Assembly: GCA_025084515.1 (NCBI GenBank)
Contig: JAJAGP010001518.1
Location: forward strand, 1-64,000
DNA from: Ancistrus triradiatus
Taxonomy: Eukaryota > Chordata > Actinopteri > Siluriformes > Loricariidae
Length of the DNA: 64,000 bases
Direction of reading: 5' to 3'
The notes beneath the pieces were generated by a model. That model made no database searches. It was not told the origin of the DNA and saw only the letters and a list, made by a program, of their open reading frames with translations. Below, one piece after another: positions 1 to 9,901 of this stretch (its first letter is position 1; each line of letters opens with the position of its first letter). The position numbers were made by a program, and so were the translations under genes.

Positions 1-144
1 TTCGAAGGAACATCACAACCCCCAATTATTGACGAGCTGTGTTAAGAGGAACAGATAAAGTGTAGACCCAAGCTACTATAAGAACACGAGGGGAAAGAGC
101 ACGCCTTCTGTATGAGATCTGTGGTTTAGCTGGTAAATGGATAG

Positions 145-338
145 ACATTTACATTTACAGCATTTAGCAGACGCCCTTATCCAGAGCGACTTACAATTGA
201 TACAGTCTTACAATCCAAGCAACTGTGGGTTAAGGGCCTTGCTCAAGGACCCAACAGTGGCAGCTTAGTAGAGGTGGGATTTGAACCCTGGACCTTTTGG
301 TCCATAATCCAGTACCTTATCCTATTGGCTACCACAAT
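145..338 (-). mobile_element. V-SINE (tRNA-derived SINE), full length
   Basis: Reverse-oriented copy. Read on the minus strand it has a tRNA-like head with an A box (about 320-335) and a B box close to GGTTCAAATCC (about 275-290), then the conserved middle block with CCACTGTTGGGTCCTTGAGC, then the tail ending in repeated TAAATG. This order is that of the V-SINE/HE1 superfamily, non-autonomous retroposons transcribed by RNA polymerase III and moved by a partner LINE. The head is slightly diverged (CCTATTGGCTACC), which points to an old copy. Confidence 0.85.
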
Positions 339-483
339 ATACATTCATTGGTTAAAACTAACAATAGTCCAAGTATTAATGTGTGAAATTTATGAAAAGG
401 TACATTTTATATAATTCCATACATATAACACCTGAGATTCAAAACAAAGGGTGCGATGTCATTCAATCATTTGATATTATTAG

Positions 484-712
484 TCAAGTCAAGTCAAGTC
501 AGATTCATTTATATAGCGCTTTTTACAATGGAGCATTGTCTCAAAGCAACTTTACAAGTTTAGATTATCTCCTAATAACTACGTCCAATCTCAAATTGAG
601 CAAGCCTAGGGCGACAGTGGCAAGGAAAAACTCCCTAGTTCTAGGAAGAAACCTTGGGAGGACCAAGACTCAAAAAGGGACCCAACCTCCTTTAGTCTTC
701 CATGTATTTATC
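484..712 (+). repeat. R2 dispersed repeat, 5' part
   Basis: Starts with the (TCAAG)n-like run TCAAGTCAAGTCAAGTC, then TATAGCGCTTTTTAC, a GAGCATTGTCTCAAAGC block, GGCAAGGAAAAACTCCCT and GACTCAAAAAGGGACCC. Four other copies lie in the window (20.7, 26.8, 30.8 and 43.7 kb). It carries no coding capacity and no A/B boxes that I can see. Its class (SINE-like or short DNA transposon) is not decided here. This copy lacks the last 90 bases present in the 20.7-kb copy. Confidence 0.75.
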
Positions 713-1334
713 TAACTTTGTGGAAACAAAAGGATAATTTCCTCAGGCTGGCTTGACAAAAAGCAACATTCAGTTCTACTAGTATCATGTTGATTCATGC
801 CCAATCTGGAGGAATAATGTAAAAAGTGAAGTTAAACAAAGTTTATAAGTTTGTGCTTGATTAAACTTCTAAACGTGTGGGAAAAATGTGTTTGGTATTC
901 AGACTTCGGTCAAACATTTCATTTTGTTCAGATACGGATTCGGTGAAAAATGTTCATTTCGGTGCATCTCCAATAATATTTGATCTAAAAATACCCATAT
1001 TTGTAGAGATTAAAGTAAGTAAGCTTTTAAAGATAATGACGGTTAATGCTTTAGATTAGCAGTAAGTTCCAATAAAAAAAATATTTTTAATGTAATAAAG
1101 TGAAACTAAAATCTCATGTTTTTAATATACATTAACTGAACATCCTTTTTTTGATGTAATACAGGTTATATAGCAGTAAATAAAAAATTCGAAACTGGGG
1201 TTGTTTACACCAGCTGATCTCAGTGCAGGTAGGTTCTCACAGTTAGCTTGTCAGGGCCATAAGACAGGAGCTCACAGCTGAGGTCAGATCAATCCCAATG
1301 TTCATAAGCTCCATCTCTGTTGGGTTTGCTCAGT

Positions 1335-1337
<3 letters not shown>
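713..1337. other. No recognisable feature
   Basis: AT-rich unique-looking DNA with only short chance frames and A/T runs around 1070-1100. Nothing here matches the repeats seen elsewhere in the window. Confidence 0.5.
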
Positions 1338-1407
<70 letters not shown>

Positions 1408-1440
1408 CACCACTTCCCCCTGTGTGTGTGTGTGTGTGTG
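1338..1440. repeat. (CT)n microsatellite followed by (TG)n
   Basis: About 67 bases of uninterrupted CT (1338-1404), a 16-base spacer, then ten TG units (1421-1440). The minus-strand frames rich in Arg-Glu or Thr-His across this stretch are products of the dinucleotide repeats. Confidence 0.97.
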
Positions 1441-1570
1441 ATCTGCATAACTAATAGCTGGTTCACACCTGCATAGGTTGCTCTCATTTAACAGATGAGT
1501 GTGTTGGCTGGTCATTATTTGCTCTAATATCTCCCTGGAGACTCTTCATCTGCATGTCTCGTACCTCACA

Positions 1571-1668
1571 GGACTCGGCCACCATGAGAGGAACGAGGCA
1601 CCTGTCTACTTCCAAGATCTACAGAATAAACCCACAGGCCGAAGACTGGGCTCCATTTTATTTAGCAG
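1571..1668 (+). other. Exon-like segment with perfect Kozak start (candidate only)
   Basis: An acceptor-like TACCTCACAG is followed by about 98 bases and a donor-like CAG/GTAATC at 1669. Inside, GCCACCATGAG is a perfect vertebrate start context, with the ATG at 1584. The frame from it stays open to the donor and would encode MRGTRHLSTSKIYRIN and onward, ending near DWAPFYLAG. A second forward frame is also open across the whole segment, so openness is weak evidence in 98 bases. I do not recognise the peptide and see no neighbouring exon. Confidence 0.2.
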
Positions 1669-1882
1669 GTAATCATTCAGTCGGTTCGGCACGGCATCAA
1701 TCAATAGAGAGAATTAATGGAAGGGGAAGATAATTCATCACGGGCCTTGTTAGGATGGAAATGTAGGGACTTGCCAGGAACTCGAACAGTGGCGGAGACG
1801 TTTCTGCTTAAATGTGTAGCGTTGGACAAAGATTTACTTCTCGTCAGTGGGACTTCATTTTTTTGGATATGGCAACCTGGAG

Positions 1883-2135
1883 GTATTGTAAGAACTAGTT
1901 TGTGGTTAGGGTTAGCTAATATTCATTTAAATCAGATTTGCTTTTATATAGACGCAGAGAGAGTGGTTAGCATCAGCCTTGTATTGGGGTTTGGGTTAAT
2001 TGGTTATGGCCACCATGTAAGTATTGTAAGAACTAGACTTTAGCTGATATTAGCTTATTTATTTAAATAAGATTTGTTTGATTGTAAGAACTAGAGGCAC
2101 TGGTTAGAATTAGTCACTAGAGTATGGGTTGGGTT
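1883..2135 (+). repeat. Degenerate tandem repeat (ATTGTAAGAACTAG units)
   Basis: The 14-mer ATTGTAAGAACTAG occurs at 1885, 2023 and 2081. It is followed each time by a related GTTAG-rich and ATTTAAAT(C/A)AGATTTG segment. The spacing is uneven (138 and 58 bases), so this is a decayed local duplication of two to three units. Confidence 0.6.
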
Positions 2136-3130
2136 AGAGTTCAAATTGTTTTGAGTCAGAGTCATCAGAAAATCTGAGAAGGTTTAAAGGCAAATGGCAT
2201 AAAATAATATCATTCCCAGGGGCAGAAATCCCATTGGTGACCTTCAGGGGAGAAACAGAGAGTTGCCCCCTTAACCCCAATATAGTCATCGCAAAGATAA
2301 CTATATCATTTAAATTATTCAAAGTAATATGCACGGATAGAATTTGTGCTGAGACACAAAATAATTCATTTTTAGGTTTTGAAGCGTTGAATCTCCCCCT
2401 TCTTACGCCTCACAGTGGTTTGGTTCACAGCTTCCCATCACCCAAACTCACACACATCATAATGACTAATATAAGGTAGGGATTTGATTCACGATTTGAT
2501 TCCATCGATGATCACGATTCAATATCCTGGTAAGACCTGGTAATTCATTTTTGTCCTCTGTGGGAGACGAGTTCACAAAGACTATTTCAATAACCATCAA
2601 ATCTACAGAGCTAAAAGCTGATGCGCCATCTAGAGGACATCCTGGCCTACCGGACCGTTGAATCTCAGAATGGTTCGAGTGAAGAAGTGTTGGAATTCAG
2701 AGGTTCCACTACGTTTCTTTCTCAAATTTAAGCAAAAAGTATATTTAGTCTCCTGCAGTTAATAGAAATCAGGAGTCTACGTGTCTGTGAGCATGATGTG
2801 TGCAACTGCATTAGCTGGCATGATAAACAAGAGTGCGTCATCCAGCTGGACAATGCACGTCGGCGACGCATCGTGTCATAATGCTAATATAAAATACTCC
2901 CTTCTTTTACCAGTTAACAACAATAGCCTTGTAGTTCTTTAAAAAAGAAGAGACTTTGAACACCAAACACGTCTGTTCACTGACATTTGGGGTCGACATT
3001 TAAGCTTAGTTAAGCCTTCCCCTTTAAACCGTGTTTATTATTCATTGGTCACACCTGATCTAGATATTCGTTCCTGAGATCTCTGTCTTTTATTACGCTT
3101 AAGAATTAAACTTGGTCTTGGTTGACAAGC
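2136..3130. other. No gene; possible old hAT-like fragment 2480-2905
   Basis: Most of the stretch shows nothing. Around 2480-2530, GGGATTTGATTCACGATTTG and the following CGATGATCACGATTC resemble termini of fish hAT-type non-autonomous elements. GATGCGCCATCTAGAGG near 2620 is also reminiscent of them. No matching inverted end was found, so the assignment is weak. Confidence 0.25.
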
Positions 3131-3154
3131 GAGAGAAAGAGAGAGAGAGAGAGA
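3131..3154. repeat. Short (GA)n microsatellite
   Basis: About 24 bases of GA with one interruption (GAGAGAAAGAGAGAG...). Confidence 0.9.
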
Positions 3155-3469
3155 AATGGAAAGATGGTGGGAGTGCTGCAGAAATAATGAGTGTCTCCTC
3201 TGCTCCTGCTGTCTAATGGGCTCCAGCTAAAGAAAGTCATAAGCCTGACAGCAGGAGAGACGCAGGAATGGAGCGATTGTAAGGGACGAGTTGGATGGAC
3301 AGAGAAAGTGTGTGTGTGTGTTTACATGTGGGAGCTGGGGTTGCACTCTGGCTGGAGTCTCATTTCATTTCTTTCGTTTTCTCTCACATAGAGTGTTCAG
3401 GTATACTGAAAGAATGCGTACTGTAATAGCGGGAGAGTTAGCAAAAAGCTCCCGTGGCTGGACAGTAAA

Positions 3470-4130
3470 ATCATTAGACTGGTACCTGGGTCTAGATTTG
3501 GCAAGGACACAGAGGATGAGGGGTGCATATATTTGGTAGGGACAGAGAGGACGGGGACATGGATGGAAAAGGCTATGGATTTGAAGGGGACAAAACGGAC
3601 AGGTCTTGAATGGGGGCAGGGAGGAAGGAGGAAAAGGTCAATGACCAGCCCAGGCAAGCACATGGGCGTAAGCATAGATATGGCAAAAGGGGAAATCAGA
3701 GAAGGAGTTGGGCATGGATTTGTTAGGGACTGTGAGGACAAAGATCACGGGAGAGGACATCCTAGACTTGACGGCGACACAAAGGACAGGTGGGACAGAC
3801 TTGTTGGATCAAGATAGAGAGAATGGCGGGTGTAGTCATCGACTTGGCAGGATGTAGGAGACTTTCATAGTTTTGGCAAGCGCAAAATACAGCCAGGACA
3901 GGGTGATCCAGACGAGATGGGAGGACATGGGTGCAGTTTGGCTGAGAGGGTGGATATGCATAGACTTGACGAGAGCTGAGAAGGACATATTCATAATTCT
4001 GATAGACTTGATGTGACAACAGGATGCTGGATGCAGCTTTTACAGGAATGGATTGGGGGGGCACAGGCACAGATTTGGCAAGGATGAAGGCATAGATGTG
4101 GTGGAGACACAAAGAATGGACAAACGCAGG
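3470..4130 (+). repeat. Degenerate G/A-rich minisatellite
   Basis: Recurring phrases such as CATAGATTTGGCAAGGA, GGACAGG, GGAGGACATGGG and AGACTTG repeat about every 30-60 bases with heavy divergence. The same phrases reappear just after the T1 copy (6150-6195: GTGCAGATTTTGGCAGGATG). This suggests the array was split by the T1 insertion. Frames at 3397-4112 are by-products of the repeat and contain no domain I recognise. Confidence 0.5.
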
Positions 4131-4608
4131 CAGCGTATCAGGGTGCGTTTCCCGATAATGATTACTCTTAGCGATTCAGTAATAACATTAGGAACGACAT
4201 TCTTTTAAGAATGCCAGTTTGGTGAGTGTTTCTTCATAGCCTTCTTGTTCTCAAATAACGAATGAACTTTAAGTAGGTCTTTGTGCAAGTTCTCCTACTT
4301 AGAAAGATGAGAGGGGTCTGTAATTTTCGTCATAGGTACACTTCAACTATGAGAGACAAAATGAGAAAAAAAATCCAGGAAATCACATTGTAGGATTTTG
4401 AAATAATTGAATTATAAATCATGGTCTAAAATAAGTATTTGGTCACCCACAAACAAGCAAGATTTCTGGCTCTCACAGACCTGTAACTTCTTCTTTAAGA
4501 AGCTCTTCTGGCCTCCACTCATTACCTTTATTAATGGCACCTGTTTGATCTCGTTATCTGTATAGACACCTGTCCACGGCCTCAAACAGTCAGACTCCAA
4601 ACTCAACC

Positions 4609-5604
4609 ATGGCCAAGACCAAAGAGCTGTCGAAGGACACCAGGAAGAAAATTGTAGACCTGCACCAGGCTGGGAAGAGTGAATCTACAATAGGCAAGCA
4701 GGTTGGTGTGAATAAATCAACTGTGGGAGCAATTGTAAGACATACAAGACCATTGATAATCTTCCTCAATCTGGGGCTCCACGCAAGATCTCATCCCGTG
4801 GGGTCAAAATGATCATGAGAACGGTGAGCAAAAATCCCAGAACTACACGGAGGGACCTGATGAATGACCTGCAGAGAGCTGGGACCAAAGTAACAAAGCC
4901 TACCATCAGTAACACACTACGCCGAGAGGGACTCAGATCCTGCAGTGCCAGGCGTGTCCCCCTGCTTAAGCCAGTACATGTCCAGGCCCGTCTGAAGTTT
5001 GCCAGAGAGCATATGGATGATCCAGAAGAGGATTGGGAGAATATCATGTGGTCAGATGAAACCAAAATAGAACTTTTTGGTAAAAACTCAACTGGAGGAA
5101 GAAGAATGCTGAGATGTATCCCAAGAACACTATACCTACTGTGAAGCACGGGGGTGGAAACATCATGCTTTGGGGCTGTTTTTCTGCACAGGGGACGACT
5201 GATCCGTGTTAAAGGGAAGAAGAATGAATGGGGCCTTGTATCGTGAGATTTTAAGCCAAAACCCTCCTTCCATCAGTGAGAGCATTGAAGATGGAACGTG
5301 GCTGGATCTTCCAGCATGACAATGATCCTAAAACACACCGCTCGGGCAAACGAAGGAGTGGCTCTGTAAAAAGCATTTCAAGGTCCTGGAGTGCCTAGCC
5401 AGTCTCCAGACCTCAACCCCATAGAAAAATTGGTGGAGGGAGTTGAAAGTCCGTGTTGCCCCAAAACATCACTGCTCTAGAGGAGATCTGCATGGAGGAA
5501 TGAGCCAAAATACCAGCTACAGTGTGTGCCAACCTGGTGAAGACATACAGGAAACGTTTGACCTCTGTTCATTGCCAACAAAGGTTATGTTTACAAAGTA
5601 CTGA
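4609..5604 (+). pseudogene. T1 transposase, frameshifted
   Basis: DD34E transposase of the Tc1 family, which cuts and pastes the element at TA sites. The start context CAACCATGGCC gives MAKTKELSKDTRKKIVDLHQ, a helix-turn-helix of the paired-like N-terminal domain. The frame breaks near 4740, where the segment linking the two DNA-binding halves is shortened, and resumes at 4809 with the second DNA-binding half. SDETKIELFG (about 5052-5081) carries the first catalytic Asp. Further single-base shifts lie in the segments for HDNDPKHT (near 5320) and the NPIEN region (near 5430), so the second Asp and the Glu are out of frame. The stop is at about 5602. It cannot make an active enzyme. Confidence 0.9.
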
Positions 5605-5662
5605 GTTGAACTTTTGTTATTGACCGAATACTTATTTTCCACACACAATCAGTGGCTGACTA

Positions 5663-6125
5663 CCGTATTTTTCGGACCATAAAGTGCACCGGGTTATAAG
5701 ACGCATGAAAATGAAACAAAACTCTTAAGTTCCGTCGGAAGCTCAGTTTGGTCTTTACCTGGTGCAGGGCGTCTTCTTGCTTCCTCCACTTCCGTACCAT
5801 TGATTCGTTAATGTTGAATTCTCTCACAGCTGCTCTATGTCCATGTTGTACTGCGTGACTGATAGCGCTGTGTTTGAAATCCGCTTCGAAAATGAATGAA
5901 TGAATGCACGTACCCTAATGCTGAAGCACATACCGTGTTACTCCGCGATGCTGCGCACTACGGTGACAGATTTATGAGCGCCGTGTACCATCTACAATCG
6001 GTTCTAGGTCAGAAAGCACAACCAGAATTAATTCATACATTAGACGCACCGCATTTTAAGGCGCACTGTCGATTTTTGAGAAAGTTAAAGGATTTTAAGT
6101 GCACCTTATGGTCCAAAAAATACGG
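5663..6125 (-). mobile_element. pogo/Tigger-like element nested in T1, TA target
   Basis: Terminal inverted repeats CCGTATTTTTCGGACCATAA (left) and its near-perfect complement at the right end (about 27 bases, 2-3 mismatches), flanked by TA on both sides (5661-5662 and 6126-6127). The target sequence GGCTGAC-TA-AATACTTTTTTG is exactly the T1 3' terminal repeat. On the minus strand, about 5738-5875, a broken frame reads REFNINESMVRKWRKQED, a helix-turn-helix typical of pogo/CENP-B-related transposases. The 463-base length shows it is a deletion derivative. Confidence 0.85.
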
Positions 6126-6199
6126 TAAATACTTTTTTGCCTCACTATAGACGGGTGCAGATTTTGGCAGGATGGAGGGACATAGGTGTAGATTGTAGA

Positions 6200-6659
6200 A
6201 GCACTAAATATTTGTGTACCATTAACGTTCCAGCAATGAATTTGGAACGGTGCCTGAAATTTTGATACCAAGCTGTATGTTATAGCGTTTCCTGCAAAGG
6301 CTAGTTTGTAAAAGTTTCCCGGTCAAACTGCCTAAGACTGTACATGTATTTTACATACCTGTATTATGCTAATGTGGCCTTTGGCTAGCGTGTGTGTAAG
6401 CTTTTTGGCAATGCAGGGACACTTATCGATTGGCAGGGCTTAGAGGCTGAAGCGAAAGGGCACTCTTGGTCTCACTCTGTGTTCACACACATACACACTC
6501 TCGCAGAGTATGTGCACGAGCTTGGCTAGGTTGCTGTGCCAGAGTGTGTTAAAGGGCAGCCAGTATTGGGAGCAACGGCACGTTAAGCCAGGCCCTGAGT
6601 GCCCCAGCCAGAAGCGGCTTAATCAGCCAAAGGCATTGACATGAGAATCGGCCGTTCCA
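6200..6659. other. No recognisable feature
   Basis: Unique-looking sequence between the minisatellite remnant and the GT tract. No repeat or domain seen. Confidence 0.5.
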
Positions 6660-6675
6660 TGTGTATGTGTGTGTA

Positions 6676-6757
<82 letters not shown>
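6660..6757. repeat. (GT)n microsatellite, ~98 bp
   Basis: Imperfect GTGTATGTGTGTGTATTT leads into about 80 bases of pure GT. The Thr-His and Val-Cys frames over it are artefacts of the repeat. Confidence 0.98.
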
Positions 6758-6759
<2 letters not shown>

Positions 6760-7350
6760 CCCACTCGTGCCGTTGCCAGAACAGATGGTCGTCTTGTTTC
6801 TGAGCAAAGAACAAAAATAGCTATTTTCAGTTTTAATACCTGCACTTTAGGTACGTTCAGTTGTGCGATCAGCTGCCATAGTGTCACTGGGCAGCATCTT
6901 TAAGGATCTTTGATTGGCATCGCATCCATATTTTAAATCATGACCTTTAGCATGCTGCCATCTTGTTTTATCAGAACTAGTATCCTTGTAGCCTTTGAGA
7001 CTCAATCACGGCTCCATGACTGGAGCCACCATTCAAGATCAAATGAAGACGAGCAGCAAGGCTCATATGGTGGAATGAACGTCTCTTGTTGTCTTCACAC
7101 GGCAAATAAATAATCTCCCAGGACCAGTCTATTTCATAGTTGTGTTTTGGCAGAAGATGGATGCTCAAAAGCGCTCAAAAGTTTGGATCCACCTTGAGAG
7201 AAAACAAAAGTCTAAATACAGTGTGTGGAAAGTTGATCTGTTGTAAAGGACATGGAAAAACATCTAAGGCACCAGTGTGGTACTGAGCTTCAGCAGTGTA
7301 CTGGATTCGACTGACTGTGCTCTTCTAGCCCAAATAGTGCATTAAAGAGT
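6758..7350. other. No recognisable feature
   Basis: Nothing supported. A possible old MITE tail near 7160-7230 (CTCAAAAGCGCTCAAAAG) could not be tied to a family. Confidence 0.4.
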
Positions 7351-7378
7351 CTTAATGTGGACAAACCTTAACATGGCA

Positions 7379-7846
7379 CACTTCTACTATGAGAGACAAA
7401 ATGAGAAAAAAATCCAGGAAATCACATTGTAGGATTTTTAAAGAATTTAATTGTAAATCATGGTGGAAAATAAGTATTTGGTCACCCACAAACAAGCAAG
7501 ATTTCTGGCTCGTCAGACTCCAAACTCAACCATGGCAAAGACCAAAGAGCTGTCGAAGGACACCAGGAAGAAAATTGTAGACCTGCAGCAGGCTGGGAAG
7601 AGTGAATCTACAATAGGCAAGCAGGTTGGTGTGAATAAGTCAACTGTGGGAGCAACTGTAAGACATACAAGACCACTGATCATCTCCCTCGATCTGGGGC
7701 CCCACGCAAGATCTCTTCCCGTGGGGTCAAAATGATCATGAGAGCTGTGAGCAAAAATCCCAGAACTACACGGAGGGACCTGATGAATGACCTGCAGAGA
7801 GCTGGGACCAAAGTAACAAAGGCTACCATCAGTAACAAACTACACT
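7379..7846 (+). mobile_element. T1 fragment with internal deletion, flanked by 26-bp direct repeats
   Basis: Runs from the CACTTC(A/T)ACTATGAGAGAC part of the 5' end to the AGTAACA(A)ACTAC part of the transposase gene. About 140 bases of leader are deleted at 7510/7511, where GTCAGACTCC joins directly to ATTTCTGGCT. The transposase start (MAKTKELSKD, ATG at 7532) and about 65 further codons remain, with the same shortened linker as the 4.6-kb copy. A 26-base sequence beginning CTTAATGTGGACAAACC lies immediately outside at 7351-7376 and again at 7853-7878. Confidence 0.85.
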
Positions 7847-8019
7847 AACAAACTTAATGTGGACAAACCTTAACATGGCTTAACATACTAAAACAATGAC
7901 CTCGAACACCAAACTTCTCTCACTTATTACTGATCGTCAGTTACTCCCTGTGATCCAAAGGAGTGCAAGCATTTTCATGTTAAGCTTTTACCATCCCATT
8001 TAAACCTATTGAAAGCAAA

Positions 8020-8776
8020 ACCCCAAATCTATTTCATTGCGGACAGTATGAACCTGAGATATTTCATGTTTTGTTCGGTCAGTTTCATTTCGTTTGTTAA
8101 TAAACATCCATTCCTGCATTTCAGGCCTGTAACACATTCCCAAAAAACAAGTGGGGACGTTAAAGCGTTCACCAATTTGTGATGTTGCCATTCCTTTTCA
8201 CCACACTGAAAAGCCGTTTTGGCACCGAGGTAAAGAAGTGATGAAGTGTTTCAGGTGTTATTTTGTCCCATTCTTCCTGCAAACACGTCTTAAGATGTGC
8301 AACACTACGGGTTTGTGGAGGTGACTGTAACTCTGTATTGTAGTGCCTGATAAAGGCTTGATAAAGTAATCCCTTGCCCATGTGGTTCTATAAGCTATTG
8401 ATGAATGGTGGTTCTTGATGCAGTGCTGTCTGAAGGATCATAGATCACAGGTGTTCAGTTTAAGCTTGTGCCCCTGCCCTTTACACACTGAAATTCCTCC
8501 AGATTGCTTAAATCGTTTAATGATATTATGCACTGTAGATGGAGAAATATGTAAATCCCTTCCAATCTTTCTTTGCGGAACATTGTTTTTAATCATTTCA
8601 ATAATTTTCTCATGCATTTGTTGACAAACTGGAGATCATCTCCCCTCATCAGAGAATCAGCCTTTCCTGGATGCTGCTTTTGTACCAAATCATGATTACA
8701 ATCACCTGTTTATTATTTAGGTTTTTTTTATTTGTTACTAGTTCTAAATTGACCCCGTCTCAACGTTTTTGGAATA
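8020..8776 (-). pseudogene. T5 Tc1/IS630-like transposon relic
   Basis: Minus-strand transposase remnant in two pieces. About 8169-8381 encodes a C-terminal stretch ending SSVPKRLFSVVKRNGN-like (read here as TSVPKRLFSVVKRNGNITNW), the usual tail of this fish Tc1-like lineage. About 8385-8620 encodes the N-terminal helix-turn-helix around PSTVHNIIKRFKQSGG. The catalytic middle is deleted. The outer sequence at 8020-8160 (TTTCATTGCGGACAGTATG... to ACACATTCCCAAAAAACAAG) belongs to the same element by recall. Its right end abuts a later T1 insertion at a TA. Confidence 0.7.
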
Positions 8777-8778
8777 TA

Positions 8779-9124
8779 CAGTGGGGCAAAAAAGTATTTA
8801 GTCAGCCACTGATTGTGCAAGTTCTCCTATTTAGAAAGATGAGAGAGGTCTGTAATTTTCATCATAGGTACACTTCAACTATGAGAGACAAAAGAGAAAA
8901 AAATCCAGGAAATCACATTGTAGGATTTTTAAAGAATTTAATTGTAAATCATGGTGGAAAATAAGTATTTGGTCACTCACAAACAAGCAAGATTTCTGGC
9001 TCTCACAGACCTGTAACTTCTATAAGAAGCTCTTCTGTCCTCCACTCGTTACCTGTATTAATGGCACCTGTTTGACCTCGTTATCTGTATAAGACACCTG
9101 TCCACAGCCTCAAACAGTCAGACT
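8779..9124 (+). mobile_element. T1 5' end, truncated before the start codon
   Basis: Begins with the full terminal repeat CAGTGGGGCAAAAAAGTAT right after a TA (8777-8778) and runs through the leader to CAAACAGTCAGAC, stopping just before the transposase start seen in other copies. It is followed by a different repeat (GTTTTTACACCATTTTTGAATCG). It shows the intact 5' terminus missing from the 4.3-kb copy. Confidence 0.9.
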
Positions 9125-9195
9125 TTTGTTTTTACACCATTTTTGAATCGAAACTTGGAATTGATAAAATGCAAGTGATACCCAACCCTACATGT
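9125..9195 (+). repeat. Possible hAT-like terminus
   Basis: GTTTTTACACCATTTTTGAA and a closing GTGATACCCAACCCTA resemble the 3' end of fish hAT-type short elements (complement starts TAGGGTTGGGTATCAC). The matching 5' end is not adjacent, presumably lost when the T1 copy inserted or was deleted. Confidence 0.3.
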
Positions 9196-9467
9196 AGCCA
9201 TAGAGGCTGTCAACAGCAAAACATGAACACAGAACTATTCAACAGCGACTCATAGCCACACAGCCAGTCAACAGTGGCACAGCGGACACTTGGCCATACA
9301 AACCATCATCAGGGACACATTGTGATACATCTGCTGCCAGTATTGTGGCTGATTCCGCATGGCCTTGCCCACTGTGCCACATTGATTCACCTCACCTTCA
9401 TTTAAACTGCCTCACTGCAAATATACAGCTCCTATCACCTGCTGCCAGTGTAACACCTAGTAACACA
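9196..9467. other. No recognisable feature
   Basis: CA-rich, low-order repetition (phrases with AACAG and CACAG) but no clear unit. Confidence 0.4.
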
Positions 9468-9469
9468 TA

Positions 9470-9899
9470 CAGTGGGGCAAAAAAGGTGCAGGTCTACAAT
9501 TTTCTTCCTGGTGTACTTTGACAGCTCTTTGGTCTTGGCCATGGTTGAGTTTGGAGTCTGACTGTTTGAGGCTGTGGACAGGTGTCTTGTATACAGATAA
9601 CGAGGTCAAACAGGTGCCATTAATACAGGTAACGAGCGGAGGACAGAAGAGCTTCTTAAAGAAGAAGTGAGAGCCAGAAATCTTGCTTGTTTGTGGGTGA
9701 CCAAATACTTATTTTCCACCATGATTTACAATTAAATTCTTTAAAAATCCTACAATGTGATTTCCTGGATTTTTTTTTCTCATTTTGTCTCTCATAGTTG
9801 AAGTGTACCTATGATGAAAATTACAGACCTCTCTCATCTTTCTAAGTAGGAGAACTTGCACAATCTCAGTGGCTGACTAAATACTTCTTTGTCCCACTG
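9470..9899 (-). mobile_element. T1 non-autonomous deletion derivative, 430 bp
   Basis: Both ends are present and flanked by TA (9468-9469, 9900-9901). One end keeps only the first 16 or so bases (CAGTGGGGCAAAAAA) before jumping to sequence just inside the transposase start codon. The other end retains the full leader and terminal repeat. The gene body is almost wholly gone, leaving only the complement of MAKTKELSK and a few codons. Its intact ends and TA flanks mean it could have moved as a MITE if transposase was supplied. Confidence 0.9.
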
Positions 9900-9901
9900 T
9901 A

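Larger units (their letters stand above)
4283..6147 (+). mobile_element. T1 Tc1-like transposon, 5'-truncated, split by a pogo-like element
   Basis: Matches the other T1 copies from TGTGCAAGTTCTCCTACTTAG onward. The first 35-40 bases of the 5' terminal repeat are missing. The 3' terminal repeat is cut at the TA of GGCTGACTA by the element at 5663-6125 and resumes as AATACTTTTTTGCC, ending at a TA (6148-6149). About 170 bases of the 3' untranslated part are also deleted, near 5640. Without the insert the copy is about 1.4 kb, against roughly 1.6 kb expected for a Tc1 element of this type. Confidence 0.9.

Noticed and set aside
3191..4112. Several 80-116 codon frames on both strands
   Set aside because: All lie on the degenerate G/A-rich minisatellite, where purine-rich phrases remove stops.
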